A DNA stretch of 64,000 nt from Amycolatopsis sp. QT-25 (lineage in GTDB: Bacteria > Actinomycetota > Actinomycetes > Mycobacteriales > Pseudonocardiaceae): positions 310,001 to 374,000 of the forward strand of contig NZ_CP120210.1 in assembly GCF_029369745.1 (NCBI RefSeq), in the 5' to 3' direction. Below the pieces are notes generated by a model. The model was given only the letters and a program-made list of their open reading frames with translations, was not told where the DNA came from and did no database searches. Position numbers and translations under genes: made by a program. Positions 43,601-51,597 of this stretch are shown piece by piece; position 1 is the stretch's first letter, and every line of letters starts with the position of its first letter.

Positions 43601-45075
43601 CCATCGGCCGCGTAGCCGAACTCCGTACGGCTTCCGTTCTGTTCGATGGCCCTGAGCGGCAGGACGCCGCGGTCGCCGGCGAAGAGCAGCTCGCGATCGC
43701 CGATCGACAGCCGGTAGCCGTCCGGAGCGCGGCGCAGCCGGTGGCGCGGACCCTGCCGCGGCAGAACGGGCTCGTGGGCCGGGACGGGGTAGTCCAGCAC
43801 CATCCCGTCTTCGGCGTGGAACCGGATCCGGCCGCCCGCGAAGACCAGCCGCTGGTCCATTGTGGACGTCCAAGATGGACCAAACCATCGGCCGGCGCCA
43901 TAGGACGACAGGTGCGTGCGGGAGAGCTCCAGATTCCCCGCGGCACCGGGCAGGGTCACGTCGACCTGGGTCATGACGACCTCGCCGGTCGCGACGTCGA
44001 CCGGGTCACCGCAGTAGCTCTTGGCATCCGACGGCGTCGACCGGTCGCCGTTGCCGTCCTTCTTGGTGGAGGCGTCGTCGCCACCCCGGTCGCGAGTGCC
44101 GCCGTTGCCGGTGCCGCTGGTGTTCGTCTGGTCGTTGTCGCTCTTGGTGTTGCCGCTCTTGTCGTTGGGGTTGGTGTCACCGCCCTTGTCGCGGCCGCCG
44201 CCACCACCGTTGCCGTCGGCACCGGAACTGGTGGTGCTCTCGTCTTCCTTGTCCTTCTTGGAGTCGATCCCGCGGTCGTTCCCGCCCTGGGTCTTGGGCG
44301 GCGGCGGGGCGTCCACCTTGCCGCTTGAGAGCTTGCGCAAAGCTTTGGCGGCGTCGTCGAAGAGCGTGTCGGCCTTCTTGAGCAGCGGCATCAGGCCCTT
44401 GAGCGCCTTGACGAGTTTGGTGGTGAGGTCGGCGATCTTCGCGGCGGTCTTGGCGACCGCGGTCACGACCTGCGGTACCACCCAGGTCAGGCCGATGCCG
44501 AGGGTGAACAGCACCTGAAGCGCCCAGCTGACGAGGTGGCCGACGAGTTCGGCGATGATGTCGCGGACGAGCGTGCGGACGGCGGCGACGACCTCGCCCG
44601 CGGTCTTGACCCCGCTCGAGGCGCCTTCGCAGCCCTTCTGGGCGGCGGTGAGCACGGTGACCGTGTCCTGGGACCGTTCCCGGTAACGGTCGGCGGCGTC
44701 GCCGGCCCACGTCTGCAGGTCCGCCTCGACCAGGTCGGACAGATCCGTGCCGATGGCGCCGAGTTCCTTGGCGATGTTGGACCACGTCTCGGCCTGCGCC
44801 TTGATCTGGTCCGCGTCGCCGGTCAAGGCGTCGAGCGCGTCGGAGAGCGGGCCGACGTGTTCGAGCAGCCAGCCCACTCCCGCGGCGAGGATCGAACCGA
44901 ACGGGTCCATGGCCATCGACAGCGCGTCGAGGGCCGTCCCGACGGCGCCCATCGCGACCGCGGCCCAGTCGCCCTTCTCGATGCCCTCTTTGAGGTCGAT
45001 CGCCGATTCCAGCAGCGGGACACCGGAGTGACCCTTGGTGGCGTCCTGACGCTCAGCGACCAGCGGATTCGCCAT
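40606..45075 (-). CDS. WXG100-RHS polymorphic toxin with CD38-like ADP-ribosyl cyclase tip
   Basis: The 1489-residue protein has an N-terminal helical ESX-type region with TWAGDAADRYRE (WxG-like, about residue 122) and a hydrophobic helix region (about 165-235). A Gly/Asn/Asp/Ser linker (about 255-350) leads to an RHS module. The module has YCGDPVDVATGEVV, many YD-type repeats (GTGYDY/ YTYDAAGQL forms) and the terminal core RYYDPRTSRYLSQDPLGL. The last 160 residues match CD38-family cyclases: FFW (W1352), TLEGTL (E1388), EKWDYVSDTFA (W1417) and VTEYPRL (E1460). Secretion by type VII is inferred. The toxin should cleave or cyclise NAD+. Confidence 0.88.
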   Translation of the reverse strand: MANPLVAERQDATKGHSGVPLLESAIDLKEGIEKGDWAAVAMGAVGTALDALSMAMDPFGSILAAGVGWLLEHVGPLSDALDALTGDADQIKAQAETWSNIAKELGAIGTDLSDLVEADLQTWAGDAADRYRERSQDTVTVLTAAQKGCEGASSGVKTAGEVVAAVRTLVRDIIAELVGHLVSWALQVLFTLGIGLTWVVPQVVTAVAKTAAKIADLTTKLVKALKGLMPLLKKADTLFDDAAKALRKLSSGKVDAPPPPKTQGGNDRGIDSKKDKEDESTTSSGADGNGGGGGRDKGGDTNPNDKSGNTKSDNDQTNTSGTGNGGTRDRGGDDASTKKDGNGDRSTPSDAKSYCGDPVDVATGEVVMTQVDVTLPGAAGNLELSRTHLSSYGAGRWFGPSWTSTMDQRLVFAGGRIRFHAEDGMVLDYPVPAHEPVLPRQGPRHRLRRAPDGYRLSIGDRELLFAGDRGVLPLRAIEQNGSRTEFGYAADGTPAGIRRDDGVELAISTMRGRIVALGAPGQPPLVSFSYNRLGQLSTVTDYAGRPMALDYDFGHRLVGWRDRTGTWYRYVYDDSGRCVRAVGANGYYNATFAYEPGATRHTDALGHTWTYRLNDAKQLIERVDPLGNSRRYTWNRRDELLSQVDELGRETGFEYGDGGELVAVHRPAGSTVRLTPAADGEVRLSAGEIERVVPVFDPATTLAGTGLPVHIPDAPNPLDDEPVTDRPGDRDLFGRPRLAYTASGGEAKLGWTADGRRAWRLGPHGGRETWVHDAEGHVVEHRDAAGAARRRGYGPFGLVMEETDTAGARTLYTYDGELRLTSVTNPNGRTWRYVRDAAGRLVEEVDYDGRRIGYTYDAAGQLLRMTNGTGDATEYDYDLQGNIVARRTPDDVTRYAYDALGRMTVAENAESRIELVHDGDEVVVDTINGLGVCLSHDGETLIRRTSSGVDSEWRFTEAGLPSSLRIAGHEVGFAYDAAGREITRSVDGTVVLRRRFDAEDRLAEEDVAGVGRRVYRYRPDGRLAAVDDAIRPWRLSFDPAGRVSEACGPAGVERFTHDAAGNLAIDETHYSGDERGRVTADGSCAYEWDHLDRLRSARTPDGAFWTYHYDPLGRRFAKRRWLLGPDGEAELTFDVRFLWSGMNVVERMDYDPADESYRLLTWERFDDDRPVVQVERTGALEDAVFRAVLTSPAGTPTELLDEHGALVWQDRSSFWGVPLPDADTAAMPLAFPGQHRDEETGLHYNVFRYYDPRTSRYLSQDPLGLAAAANPVGYVEQPLLIGDPLGLAGSCGKTGPGKQQRPQPVGAGGQPPPLRRSPRKPPINVDKMTKEEFDRFKPKLDEILKADKHFFWSGGHKKRKRGEEDEYLGSVEEKATKIAKQNGGNTLEGTLKDNNVKMPGWINDPKDPRKPLVQEKWDYVSDTFAKNSNKDTHVVFPSWPGKGHDIYPHRREDNVFKVTEYPRLEKMGIDHITKHNAETGHTRPYRHTQ

Positions 45076-45214
45076 GTGTGCCGTCTTCCTGCCTCGGGAT
45101 CTTCACCGACTGGGCAAGCACTTTCTATCATCGGTGCACCGTGGCGCCCCGGTGCGGAAAGGATCTTCGTCCGCTCGCCGGGAGAACGACCCCTACGGGC
45201 AGGGTCTTGCAAGT

Positions 45215-45243
45215 TCTGCGATGTGGAAGTTAACCTCCGCAGA
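45215..45243. promoter_or_regulatory. Imperfect palindrome upstream of the permease
   Basis: TCTGCG and CGCAGA form 6-base arms around GGA/TCC and a central GTTAAC in the control region 45 bases before the permease ATG. It may be an operator for nucleobase-responsive control. Confidence 0.3.
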
Positions 45244-45287
45244 TTGAAACTGCCCCGCATCGCTCGCTTCGACGGAGAGGCGGATCC

Positions 45288-46808
45288 ATGGTGAAGAGGA
45301 CGCAGGCCGAAGCGGCGGCCGGCGGCAGGGCCGAGGACGAACGGCTCGGGATCGGCAAGAGTTTCACTTACGGCATCCAGCACGTCCTGACGATGTACGG
45401 CGGGATCATCGCGCCGCCCCTGATCATCGGTGGCGCCGCGGGGGTTTCGCCGGCCGAGATCGGGCTGCTCGTCGCGTCGTGCCTGTTCATCGGTGGCTTG
45501 GCGACGATCCTGCAGTCGTTCGGCGTGCCCTTCTTCGGTTCCCGGCTGCCGTTGGTCCAGGGCACTTCCTTCGCGGGCGTGGCGACCATGACCGCGATCG
45601 TGGCCGACGGCGGGCTGCCCGCCGTGTTCGGCTCCGTGATCGCGTCCGCGGTGCTCGGTCTGCTCGTCACGCCGGTGTTCTCCCGGCTGGTGAAGTACTT
45701 CCCGCCGGTCGTCACCGGAACGGTGATCACCGTGATCGGGCTCAGCCTGATGCCGGTCGCGGCCCAATGGGCGATGGGCAACAACACCAAGGCGCCGGAG
45801 TTCGGGTCGGTCTCCAACATCGGGCTGGCCGCGATGACGCTGGCGATCGTGCTGCTGCTCAGCAAGGTCGCCGTCCCGGCCATCTCCCGGCTCTCGATCC
45901 TCCTGTCGATCGTGGTGGGCACCGTGCTGGCCGCCGTGCTGGGCAAGGCCGATTTCTCCCGGGTCTGGGACGGCCCGATCTTCGCGGTGCCGACCCCGTT
46001 CGGCTTCGGCGCGCCGACCTTCGACGTCGCTGCCATCGTGTCGATGTTCATCGTCGTGCTCGTGACCCTCACCGAGACCACGGCCGACATGCTCGCGGTG
46101 GGGGAGATCGTCGGCACGCGGGTCGGCAAACGCCGGATCGGCGACGGGCTGCGCGCCGACATGGCGTCCTCGGCGATCGCGCCGGTCTTCAACGGCTTCA
46201 TGCAGAGCGCGTTCGCCCAGAACGTCGGCCTCGTCGCGATCACCGGGGTGCGGAGCCGGTTCGTGGTGACCGCGGGCGGGGTGATCCTGCTGGTCCTCGG
46301 CATGCTCCCGGTGCTCGGCAGGGTGGTCGCCGCGATCCCGTACCCGGTGCTGGGCGGTGCCGGCCTCGTGCTGTTCGGCACCGTCGCGGCATCCGGGATC
46401 AAGACCCTGTCCAAAGTGGACTACAACGGGAACATGAACCTGGTGATCGTCGCGGCCTCCGTGGGACTGGGCATGGTCCCGATCGCGGCGCCGGAGTTCT
46501 ACCACCACTTCCCGGCGTGGGTCGGCACGATCTTCCACTCGGGGATCAGCTCCGCCGCGCTCATGGCCGTCGCGCTGAACTTGCTGTTCAACCACCTGAA
46601 GCCGGGCAAGGGCCGCGATCCGTCGGTGTTCGCGACGGCGACCAGGGTGATCGACTACGCCGACCTCAAGGCCCTCTCGCGGCTCCAGGACGGCGACCGG
46701 ATCGTCGACGGCAGGATCGTGGACGCCGGCGGCCATCCGGTCCCGGCGCGGGACGCGGACGGCAAGCCCGTGCCCTACCGGATCGGCCCCGAACCGGAAG
46801 AGCACTGA
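45288..46808 (+). CDS. NCS2 uracil-xanthine/purine permease
   Basis: The 506-residue protein has 14 hydrophobic segments and the NCS2 motifs QGTSFAG (helix 3), the EgetADMLAVGEIVG-like TETTADMLAVGEIVG loop and NVGLVAITGVRSRFV. IVSMFIVVLVTLTETTADM carries the helix 8 acidic residue. It imports xanthine, urate or uracil with protons. Its end overlaps the convergent MerR gene by 34 bases. The C-terminal tail is soluble. Substrate within the family cannot be fixed. Confidence 0.9.
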   Translation: MVKRTQAEAAAGGRAEDERLGIGKSFTYGIQHVLTMYGGIIAPPLIIGGAAGVSPAEIGLLVASCLFIGGLATILQSFGVPFFGSRLPLVQGTSFAGVATMTAIVADGGLPAVFGSVIASAVLGLLVTPVFSRLVKYFPPVVTGTVITVIGLSLMPVAAQWAMGNNTKAPEFGSVSNIGLAAMTLAIVLLLSKVAVPAISRLSILLSIVVGTVLAAVLGKADFSRVWDGPIFAVPTPFGFGAPTFDVAAIVSMFIVVLVTLTETTADMLAVGEIVGTRVGKRRIGDGLRADMASSAIAPVFNGFMQSAFAQNVGLVAITGVRSRFVVTAGGVILLVLGMLPVLGRVVAAIPYPVLGGAGLVLFGTVAASGIKTLSKVDYNGNMNLVIVAASVGLGMVPIAAPEFYHHFPAWVGTIFHSGISSAALMAVALNLLFNHLKPGKGRDPSVFATATRVIDYADLKALSRLQDGDRIVDGRIVDAGGHPVPARDADGKPVPYRIGPEPEEH

Positions 46809-47521
46809 CGCGACCGGGCACGATGGGCGAGTTCGCCGACGATGCGCCGCCACGCCGGTGACGACTCGGAGATCCGGGAAACCACCAGCTCGCGGTGTCC
46901 CGGCCGCCCGCCGTCCCGTTCGTGCTCGATCGCCCAGGCGTCCAGGTCGTCGATGAGCCGGTCGAGCCGGGGATCGCGCGGATCCCAGCCGATGGCCTGA
47001 TCGCAGGCGAGGTAGACACGCAGCGTCTCGGGATCGTCGAAGGCGGCGTTCTTGTCGCGCAGCCGTTCCGGCATCGCACGCGGCTCCAGCGCCTGCATCA
47101 GGATCCACGCGTCCCGTTCGAGCAGCACCCGCTGTTCGCTGACGCCGAGGCCGCGCATCCGCTCCAGGAGGGCGACCACGCCGGGAGGCAGGACGAGCCG
47201 TTCACCGCCGGTCAGTTCGGCGATCCGATGGCGGTTTTCGGTGAGCCGGTCGATCTGGCGCCGCAGCTCGGCGTCGATGTCGGAGATGGCGGCGGCGAAC
47301 TCGGCAGGCTCCGCGTGCAGCAGTGCGTCGATGCGGGACAACGGGACGCCCGCGTCCGCGAGGGTCTTGATCCGGATGAGGTCCACCGCCGCCTGCGCGC
47401 TGTAGCGGCGGTAACCGGAGGCGTCGCGTTCGGGCTCGGGCAGCAGGCCGATGTGGTGGTAGTGACGAACGGCACGCACGGTCACGCCGGCGGTCGCCGC
47501 GAGCCTGCCGATCGTGAGCAC
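46775..47521 (-). CDS. MerR family regulator with C-terminal effector domain
   Basis: The 248-residue protein begins with TIGRLAATAGVTVRAVRHYHHIGLLPEPERDASGYRRYS, a standard MerR domain, then RIKTLADAGVPLSRIDALL and a coiled helix. A helical C-terminal region with DPRLDRLIDDLDAWAIEH suggests a TipAL-like or multidrug-binding domain. GTG 47521 follows AGGAGG. It is close to, but separated from, the hydrolase gene at 47574, which reads in the same direction toward it. Confidence 0.85.
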   Translation of the reverse strand: MLTIGRLAATAGVTVRAVRHYHHIGLLPEPERDASGYRRYSAQAAVDLIRIKTLADAGVPLSRIDALLHAEPAEFAAAISDIDAELRRQIDRLTENRHRIAELTGGERLVLPPGVVALLERMRGLGVSEQRVLLERDAWILMQALEPRAMPERLRDKNAAFDDPETLRVYLACDQAIGWDPRDPRLDRLIDDLDAWAIEHERDGGRPGHRELVVSRISESSPAWRRIVGELAHRARSRQCSSGSGPIR

Positions 47522-47573
47522 CCGTCCTCCTGTCCGTGGACCTCCGGCTCACCACGCTACGGGGCGCTTCCCC

Positions 47574-48410
47574 TCAACGGGACCAAGCGACGACGTCGCG
47601 GATCGCCTGGACCACGGCGTCGGGGCGGTCGAAGCAGAGCCGGTGGTGGAGCGTGTCGAAGATCACCCGCTGTTCCCCGCGCGAGAACCCGCTCACCCGC
47701 GCGGCGTCCATCTTCGTCTTGGCCTCATCGATCCGCGTCGGGTCGATGCCGACGACGGTGAGCGCGATCGCCGGGACGTCGGGAAGGTCCGGTCCGCCCC
47801 GCAGTTCTTCGGCGAGCGCGACCAAGCCGGTCCGTTCCGCGGCGCCGGCACGGAGCCATTCGTCGCTCATCTTGGCCTCGATCAGCGGCGGGCCCACCTC
47901 CTCCGGATAGCCCGCGCACAGCTCGGCGTGCATCGCGCGAAGGGCCTGGCGGTCCGGCTCGGGCCTCGGCCGCTCGGCCTCGGCCAGACTCGCCGCGGGC
48001 GGCATGAAGTCGTCCCAGCCGGGGTGAAGGGCGTCCAAGAAGACCAGTCCGGCCACCTCTCGCGGGTACAGCTGCGCGAACCGATGCGCGTAGAGGCCGC
48101 CGAGAGAGTGCGCCGCCAGCACATACGGGGCGGCGATGCCCTGGGCGAGGAGGAGTTCCCGCAGCTCGCCGGCGACCGCGGTGGCGCCGCGGGGCAACGG
48201 GAGGGCGTCGCTGTAGCCCGTGCCCCCGCGGTCGTACAGCACGGCGGTGGTGAACCGCGCGACCTCTTGCTGGACACCGAAGTAGTCCAGGCCGACCGCG
48301 CTCGCCCCCGGCAAGAACACGACGGCGGGCCCGCCGTCACCCGATCGGTGCACGAAAAGGCGGCGGCCGTCGATCTCCTGGAACTCTCCGAGTGGGGGTC
48401 TGTTCGTCAT
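47574..48410 (-). CDS. Alpha/beta hydrolase
   Basis: The 278-residue protein has VVFLPGASAVGLDYFG, a VLYDRGGTGYSDA loop, the nucleophile elbow AAHSLGGLYAHRFAQ (about residue 102), and the late His in TLHHRLCFDRPDAV. It resembles haloperoxidase/lipase-like hydrolases of the MhpC type. ATG 48410 is used; the ribosome site is weak. It lies upstream of the MerR gene on the same strand (52-base gap) and might be regulated by it. Confidence 0.8.
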   Translation of the reverse strand: MTNRPPLGEFQEIDGRRLFVHRSGDGGPAVVFLPGASAVGLDYFGVQQEVARFTTAVLYDRGGTGYSDALPLPRGATAVAGELRELLLAQGIAAPYVLAAHSLGGLYAHRFAQLYPREVAGLVFLDALHPGWDDFMPPAASLAEAERPRPEPDRQALRAMHAELCAGYPEEVGPPLIEAKMSDEWLRAGAAERTGLVALAEELRGGPDLPDVPAIALTVVGIDPTRIDEAKTKMDAARVSGFSRGEQRVIFDTLHHRLCFDRPDAVVQAIRDVVAWSR

Positions 48411-48641
48411 GCGGCAAGGGTCCGACCCTGACGCAGGGTCAAGGTCAACCCCGAAGCGGGACGAAGACGTCGAAACCGGCGATCCGGACTCCCGGCCGAC
48501 CCGCCGAGGGTGGCGCTGACCTGGCAATCTGTACGAATTTGGGATGGCGACGTGTGCTACGCGGCAAGACCTGCAACAATGGACGGCGAGATCGGGGCAT
48601 CGAATGGGCTCAGACTCGCTATGAAGAGCAGGTATAAAAGT

Positions 48642-48845
48642 ATGGCTCAGGGCAGCGTTAAGTGGTTCAACGGCGAAAAGGGCTTCGGCTTCATCGCTCA
48701 GGACGACGGCGGACCGGACGTGTTCGTGCACTACTCGGAGATCCAGGGCAGCGGTTTCAAGTCCCTGGACGAAGGGCAGCGCGTCGAGTTCGAGATCGGT
48801 CAAGGTCAGAAGGGCCCGCAGGCCCAGCGCGTCGTCGCCATCTGA
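48642..48845 (+). CDS. CspA-family cold-shock protein
   Basis: The 67-residue protein is a single cold-shock domain: [32 protein letters not shown] carries RNP1 (KGFGFI) and RNP2 (DVFVHY). It binds single-stranded RNA and DNA as a chaperone. About 230 bases of non-coding DNA precede it after the divergent hydrolase, leaving room for a long thermosensitive leader. A strong terminator follows. Confidence 0.95.
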   Translation: MAQGSVKWFNGEKGFGFIAQDDGGPDVFVHYSEIQGSGFKSLDEGQRVEFEIGQGQKGPQAQRVVAI

Positions 48846-48856
48846 CTTTCTTCACG

Positions 48857-48897
48857 CCGAAGGCCTCCATCCGTACCGGGTGGGGGCCTTCGGGCGT
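48857..48897 (+). terminator. Intrinsic terminator of the cold-shock gene
   Basis: CCGAAGGCC (48857-48865) pairs perfectly with GGCCTTCGG (48885-48893), with a smaller inner pairing, and is followed by GCGTTT. It begins 11 bases after the cold-shock stop. Confidence 0.85.
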
Positions 48898-48947
48898 TTC
48901 GGGTACCGATATCGTCGAAGCATGCTTGTGATCGTTCGTGAGCAGTC

Positions 48948-49592
48948 GTGCGGTCGGACGCGGTGAGCCGCACCGCCCTGGAACCCGCGCAGGTCGGGCG
49001 GAAGGTGCGGTTGCGCGAGGTCGGTCTCCGCGATCGCCGGGTCCTGATGGGGTTCGACCGAGACATGGCCCGCGAGGCGACGCCGCTGATCGGCGGCGGA
49101 CACCGGCACTGGGCTTCGCATCGCTCGGGGTCCTCCGGCGACGACATCCACTTCGGCATCGAGACGGTGCGCGGCCGGATGCTGGTCGGGTCGGTCTGCA
49201 CCATCGGCGCCGACCCGGTGACCGGCCGGTTCGGCTACGGCATCGGGATCGCCCCTCGGCACCAGCGCTGCGGCTACGCCACCGACGCCATCACCGTCCT
49301 CCTGGCGCATATGTTCGGCCAGCGCGGCTTCGGCAAATGCGAGGTCACCGTGTACGGCGGCAACCTCGCGTCGCTTTCGCTGCACGGCGGGCTCGGCTTC
49401 CGCGAGGAGGGCAGGCTGCGCGACACCGAGGTGGTGCGCGGGGAGATCAAGTACCTCGTGCGGATGGGCATCACGGCCGAGGAGTTCGCCGCTCGCCCTT
49501 CGGACGACCTGCGTGACCTCGGCAGGCGCGGCCAGCACCGGCGGCCCCGGCGCGGCAAGCACTGGCGCACCCCCGCCGCGGTCAGCGGCTGA
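48948..49592 (+). CDS. GNAT family N-acetyltransferase (RimJ/RimL type)
   Basis: The 214-residue protein has the acetyl-CoA loop GYGIGIAPRHQRCGYATDAITVLLAHMF (RxxGxG/A-like) and KCEVTVYGGNLASLSLHGGLGFREEGRLRDTEVVRGE, typical of the RimJ/RimL-type GNATs. It may acetylate a ribosomal protein N terminus, an amino sugar or an antibiotic. GTG 48948 or GTG 48963 could start it. A basic C-terminal tail (RRPRRGKHW) is unusual. It overlaps the convergent response regulator gene by 11 bases. Confidence 0.85.
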   Translation: MRSDAVSRTALEPAQVGRKVRLREVGLRDRRVLMGFDRDMAREATPLIGGGHRHWASHRSGSSGDDIHFGIETVRGRMLVGSVCTIGADPVTGRFGYGIGIAPRHQRCGYATDAITVLLAHMFGQRGFGKCEVTVYGGNLASLSLHGGLGFREEGRLRDTEVVRGEIKYLVRMGITAEEFAARPSDDLRDLGRRGQHRRPRRGKHWRTPAAVSG

Positions 49593-50232
49593 TCATCCCG
49601 GACTCGTAGGCGAAGACGACGGCCTGGACGCGGTCGCGAAGGCCGAGTTTCGTCAGGATCCGGCCGACGTGGGTCTTCACCGTCCCCGGCGAGAGGTACA
49701 GCAGGCCGGCGATCTCGGCGTTGGACAGGCCCCGCGCCAGTTGCTGGAGCACCTCGTGTTCGCGCCCGGTGAGCAGCGCGAGCCTGCCGTCCGGTGCCGA
49801 CGTGGGCAGACCGCCGGTGACGACGCGGTCGAGCAGCCGCCGGGTGACGGTGGGCGCGAGGGTGGCCTCCCCGGCGGCGACCACGCGGACGCCGGCGAGG
49901 AGATCCGGCGCCAGCGAGTCCTTGAGCAGGAATCCGCTCGCCCCCGCCTGGAGTGCGGCGTAGACGTATTCGTCCAGGTCGAAGGTGGTCAGCACCAGCA
50001 CACGGGCTCGATGAGCCTTGGCGATCGCGGCGGTGGCCTCGACGCCGTCCATTTCGGGCATCCGGATGTCCATGAGCACGACGTCGGGATCGAGCTCCGC
50101 CACCAGCGTGACGGCCTCCGCACCGTCACCCGCTTCGCCGATGACGTCGATGTCGTCCGCGTTGTCCAGGATCATCCGCAGACCGGTGCGCACGAGCGCC
50201 TGGTCGTCGGCGATGACCACCCGGATCGTCAT
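49582..50232 (-). CDS. NarL/LuxR-type response regulator
   Basis: The 216-residue protein has a receiver domain (VVIADDQALVRTGLRM; phosphoacceptor Asp54 in DVVLMDIRMPEMDG; TTFDLDEYVYAAL; LLKDS) and a C-terminal LuxR helix-turn-helix. The latter reads LLTGREHEVLQQLARGLSNAEIAGLLYLSPGTVKTHVGRILTKLGLRDR. Its ATG overlaps the TGA of the histidine kinase. The pair forms a DesK-like two-component system; no target is visible. Confidence 0.94.
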   Translation of the reverse strand: MTIRVVIADDQALVRTGLRMILDNADDIDVIGEAGDGAEAVTLVAELDPDVVLMDIRMPEMDGVEATAAIAKAHRARVLVLTTFDLDEYVYAALQAGASGFLLKDSLAPDLLAGVRVVAAGEATLAPTVTRRLLDRVVTGGLPTSAPDGRLALLTGREHEVLQQLARGLSNAEIAGLLYLSPGTVKTHVGRILTKLGLRDRVQAVVFAYESGMISR

Positions 50233-51458
50233 GACGGCAGGGACGCGCGGACGGCGAAGCCGCGGTCCGGCCGGGGTCCCGCGTCGAAGGTGCCGCCCAG
50301 TACGTTCACTCGCTCCCGCATCCCTTCGAGGCCGTGCCCGGTGCCGGACGGCGCTTCCGCCGCGATGCCGTCGTCGGTCACCTCGATCTCCAGTGTTCCG
50401 GGCCCGTACCGCAGCACGATAGTCACCGACGCGTCCGGACCGGCGTGTTTCAGCACGTTCGTCAGCGACTCCTGCACGATCCGGTAGGCCGCCAAGTCCA
50501 CTGTGGACGACAGTGGCCGGGGCTCCCCTTCGACGCGGAACTCGACCGGTGTGCCCGCCGACCGGATGTCGGCGGCCAGCCGCGGCAGGCGCTCGGCCCC
50601 GGGCCGGGGTGCCCACTCCGGTTCGTCCTGGCCGAGCGCGCCGAGCAGCCGCCGGATCTCGCTCAACGCCGTCCGCCCGGTGTCGACGATGGCGTCCAGC
50701 GCCTCCCGTGATCGCTCGGGCCGCCGCTCCAGTTCCGCTTGGGCGCCCTGCGCCTGCAGGACCACCACGGAAAGCGCGTGCGCGACGACGTCGTGCAGTT
50801 CGCGGCTGATCCGGCCGCGTTCGGCCGCCACGGCCAGTGCGGCCTGGGTGTCGCGCTCGCGTTCGAGATCGGTGGCCCGCTGTTCCAGCACCGCGAGGCG
50901 GATCCGGCGCTGCCGCGTGTTCAGCCCGGCCAGCCACGCCACGCCGAGTGACAGGCCGATAGCCGGAAAACCGCCCCAATCCTGCACTCGATCGTCTTCG
51001 GCGGCGGCGGTGTCGGAGTAGTCGGCGGTGACCGGCGCCAGCGGATCGATGACGATGATCCGCGGTGACAGCGGAACCGGCGCCCGCGTGTTCGCTGTGT
51101 TCGTTTCGGAGGCATGGAACGCCCAGGCCCCGGCCGCGAGCAGGCCCACCGCCAGCAACGCGACGGAACGCCGTCGCGACCCCCAGGCCGCGACGGAGAA
51201 GAGGCCGATCAACCCCACGACGTCGACGGGCCGGAGATCGTTTCCCATCGCCAGGTGCAGGAGCGAGACCGTGGCCCCGGCCGCGAAGGTGATCGTGGGA
51301 TTCCGATGGCGAACGAGCAAAGAAGCCAGGGCCACCAAGGAGGTCAGCCACCACTCGAAGCCCTCCGGGTCGTCGGCTGAGACCACAGTGGACAGTCCGA
51401 CGAGGAGGGTCAGAACGCGGTCGACGGCTCTCGGACGACTCCTGAGAAAGGCCAGCAC
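50229..51458 (-). CDS. DesK-like sensor histidine kinase
   Basis: The 409-residue protein has four to five N-terminal membrane segments, an extracytoplasmic loop and the HisKA_3 motif ERGRISRELHDVVAHALSVVVLQAQGA (phosphoacceptor His). An ATPase domain follows (N box YRIVQESLTNVLKHAG; G box GHGLEGMRERVNVLGG). The best start is GTG 51458, preceded by CAGGA. It is coupled to the response regulator by a 4-base overlap. The divergent secreted hydrolase at 51598 may be a target. Confidence 0.9.
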   Translation of the reverse strand: MLAFLRSRPRAVDRVLTLLVGLSTVVSADDPEGFEWWLTSLVALASLLVRHRNPTITFAAGATVSLLHLAMGNDLRPVDVVGLIGLFSVAAWGSRRRSVALLAVGLLAAGAWAFHASETNTANTRAPVPLSPRIIVIDPLAPVTADYSDTAAAEDDRVQDWGGFPAIGLSLGVAWLAGLNTRQRRIRLAVLEQRATDLERERDTQAALAVAAERGRISRELHDVVAHALSVVVLQAQGAQAELERRPERSREALDAIVDTGRTALSEIRRLLGALGQDEPEWAPRPGAERLPRLAADIRSAGTPVEFRVEGEPRPLSSTVDLAAYRIVQESLTNVLKHAGPDASVTIVLRYGPGTLEIEVTDDGIAAEAPSGTGHGLEGMRERVNVLGGTFDAGPRPDRGFAVRASLPS

Positions 51459-51597
51459 CAGTCGAGCGTAATCCTGGAACGGGCGGCGCGGATCCCTCTG
51501 ACGGCAGACCCCGGGATACGACTTGCGACAGACGCGCGAACACGTCGCCGGGCTCCAGGCTGGGTGCGGGAAAAACCTCGACAGAAACGGAATCCTC

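Noticed and set aside
39445-44328. A 1627-codon open frame on the plus strand opposite the RHS toxin
   Set aside because: It is antisense to the gene with clear domains, has no ribosome site and yields low-complexity translation. High GC makes such long shadow frames common.
49582-51458. Two-component system as the regulator of the lanthipeptide cluster (RamR role)
   Set aside because: The response regulator is a full receiver-LuxR protein paired with its own kinase and lies 5 kb away with unrelated genes between; no shared binding site could be shown.
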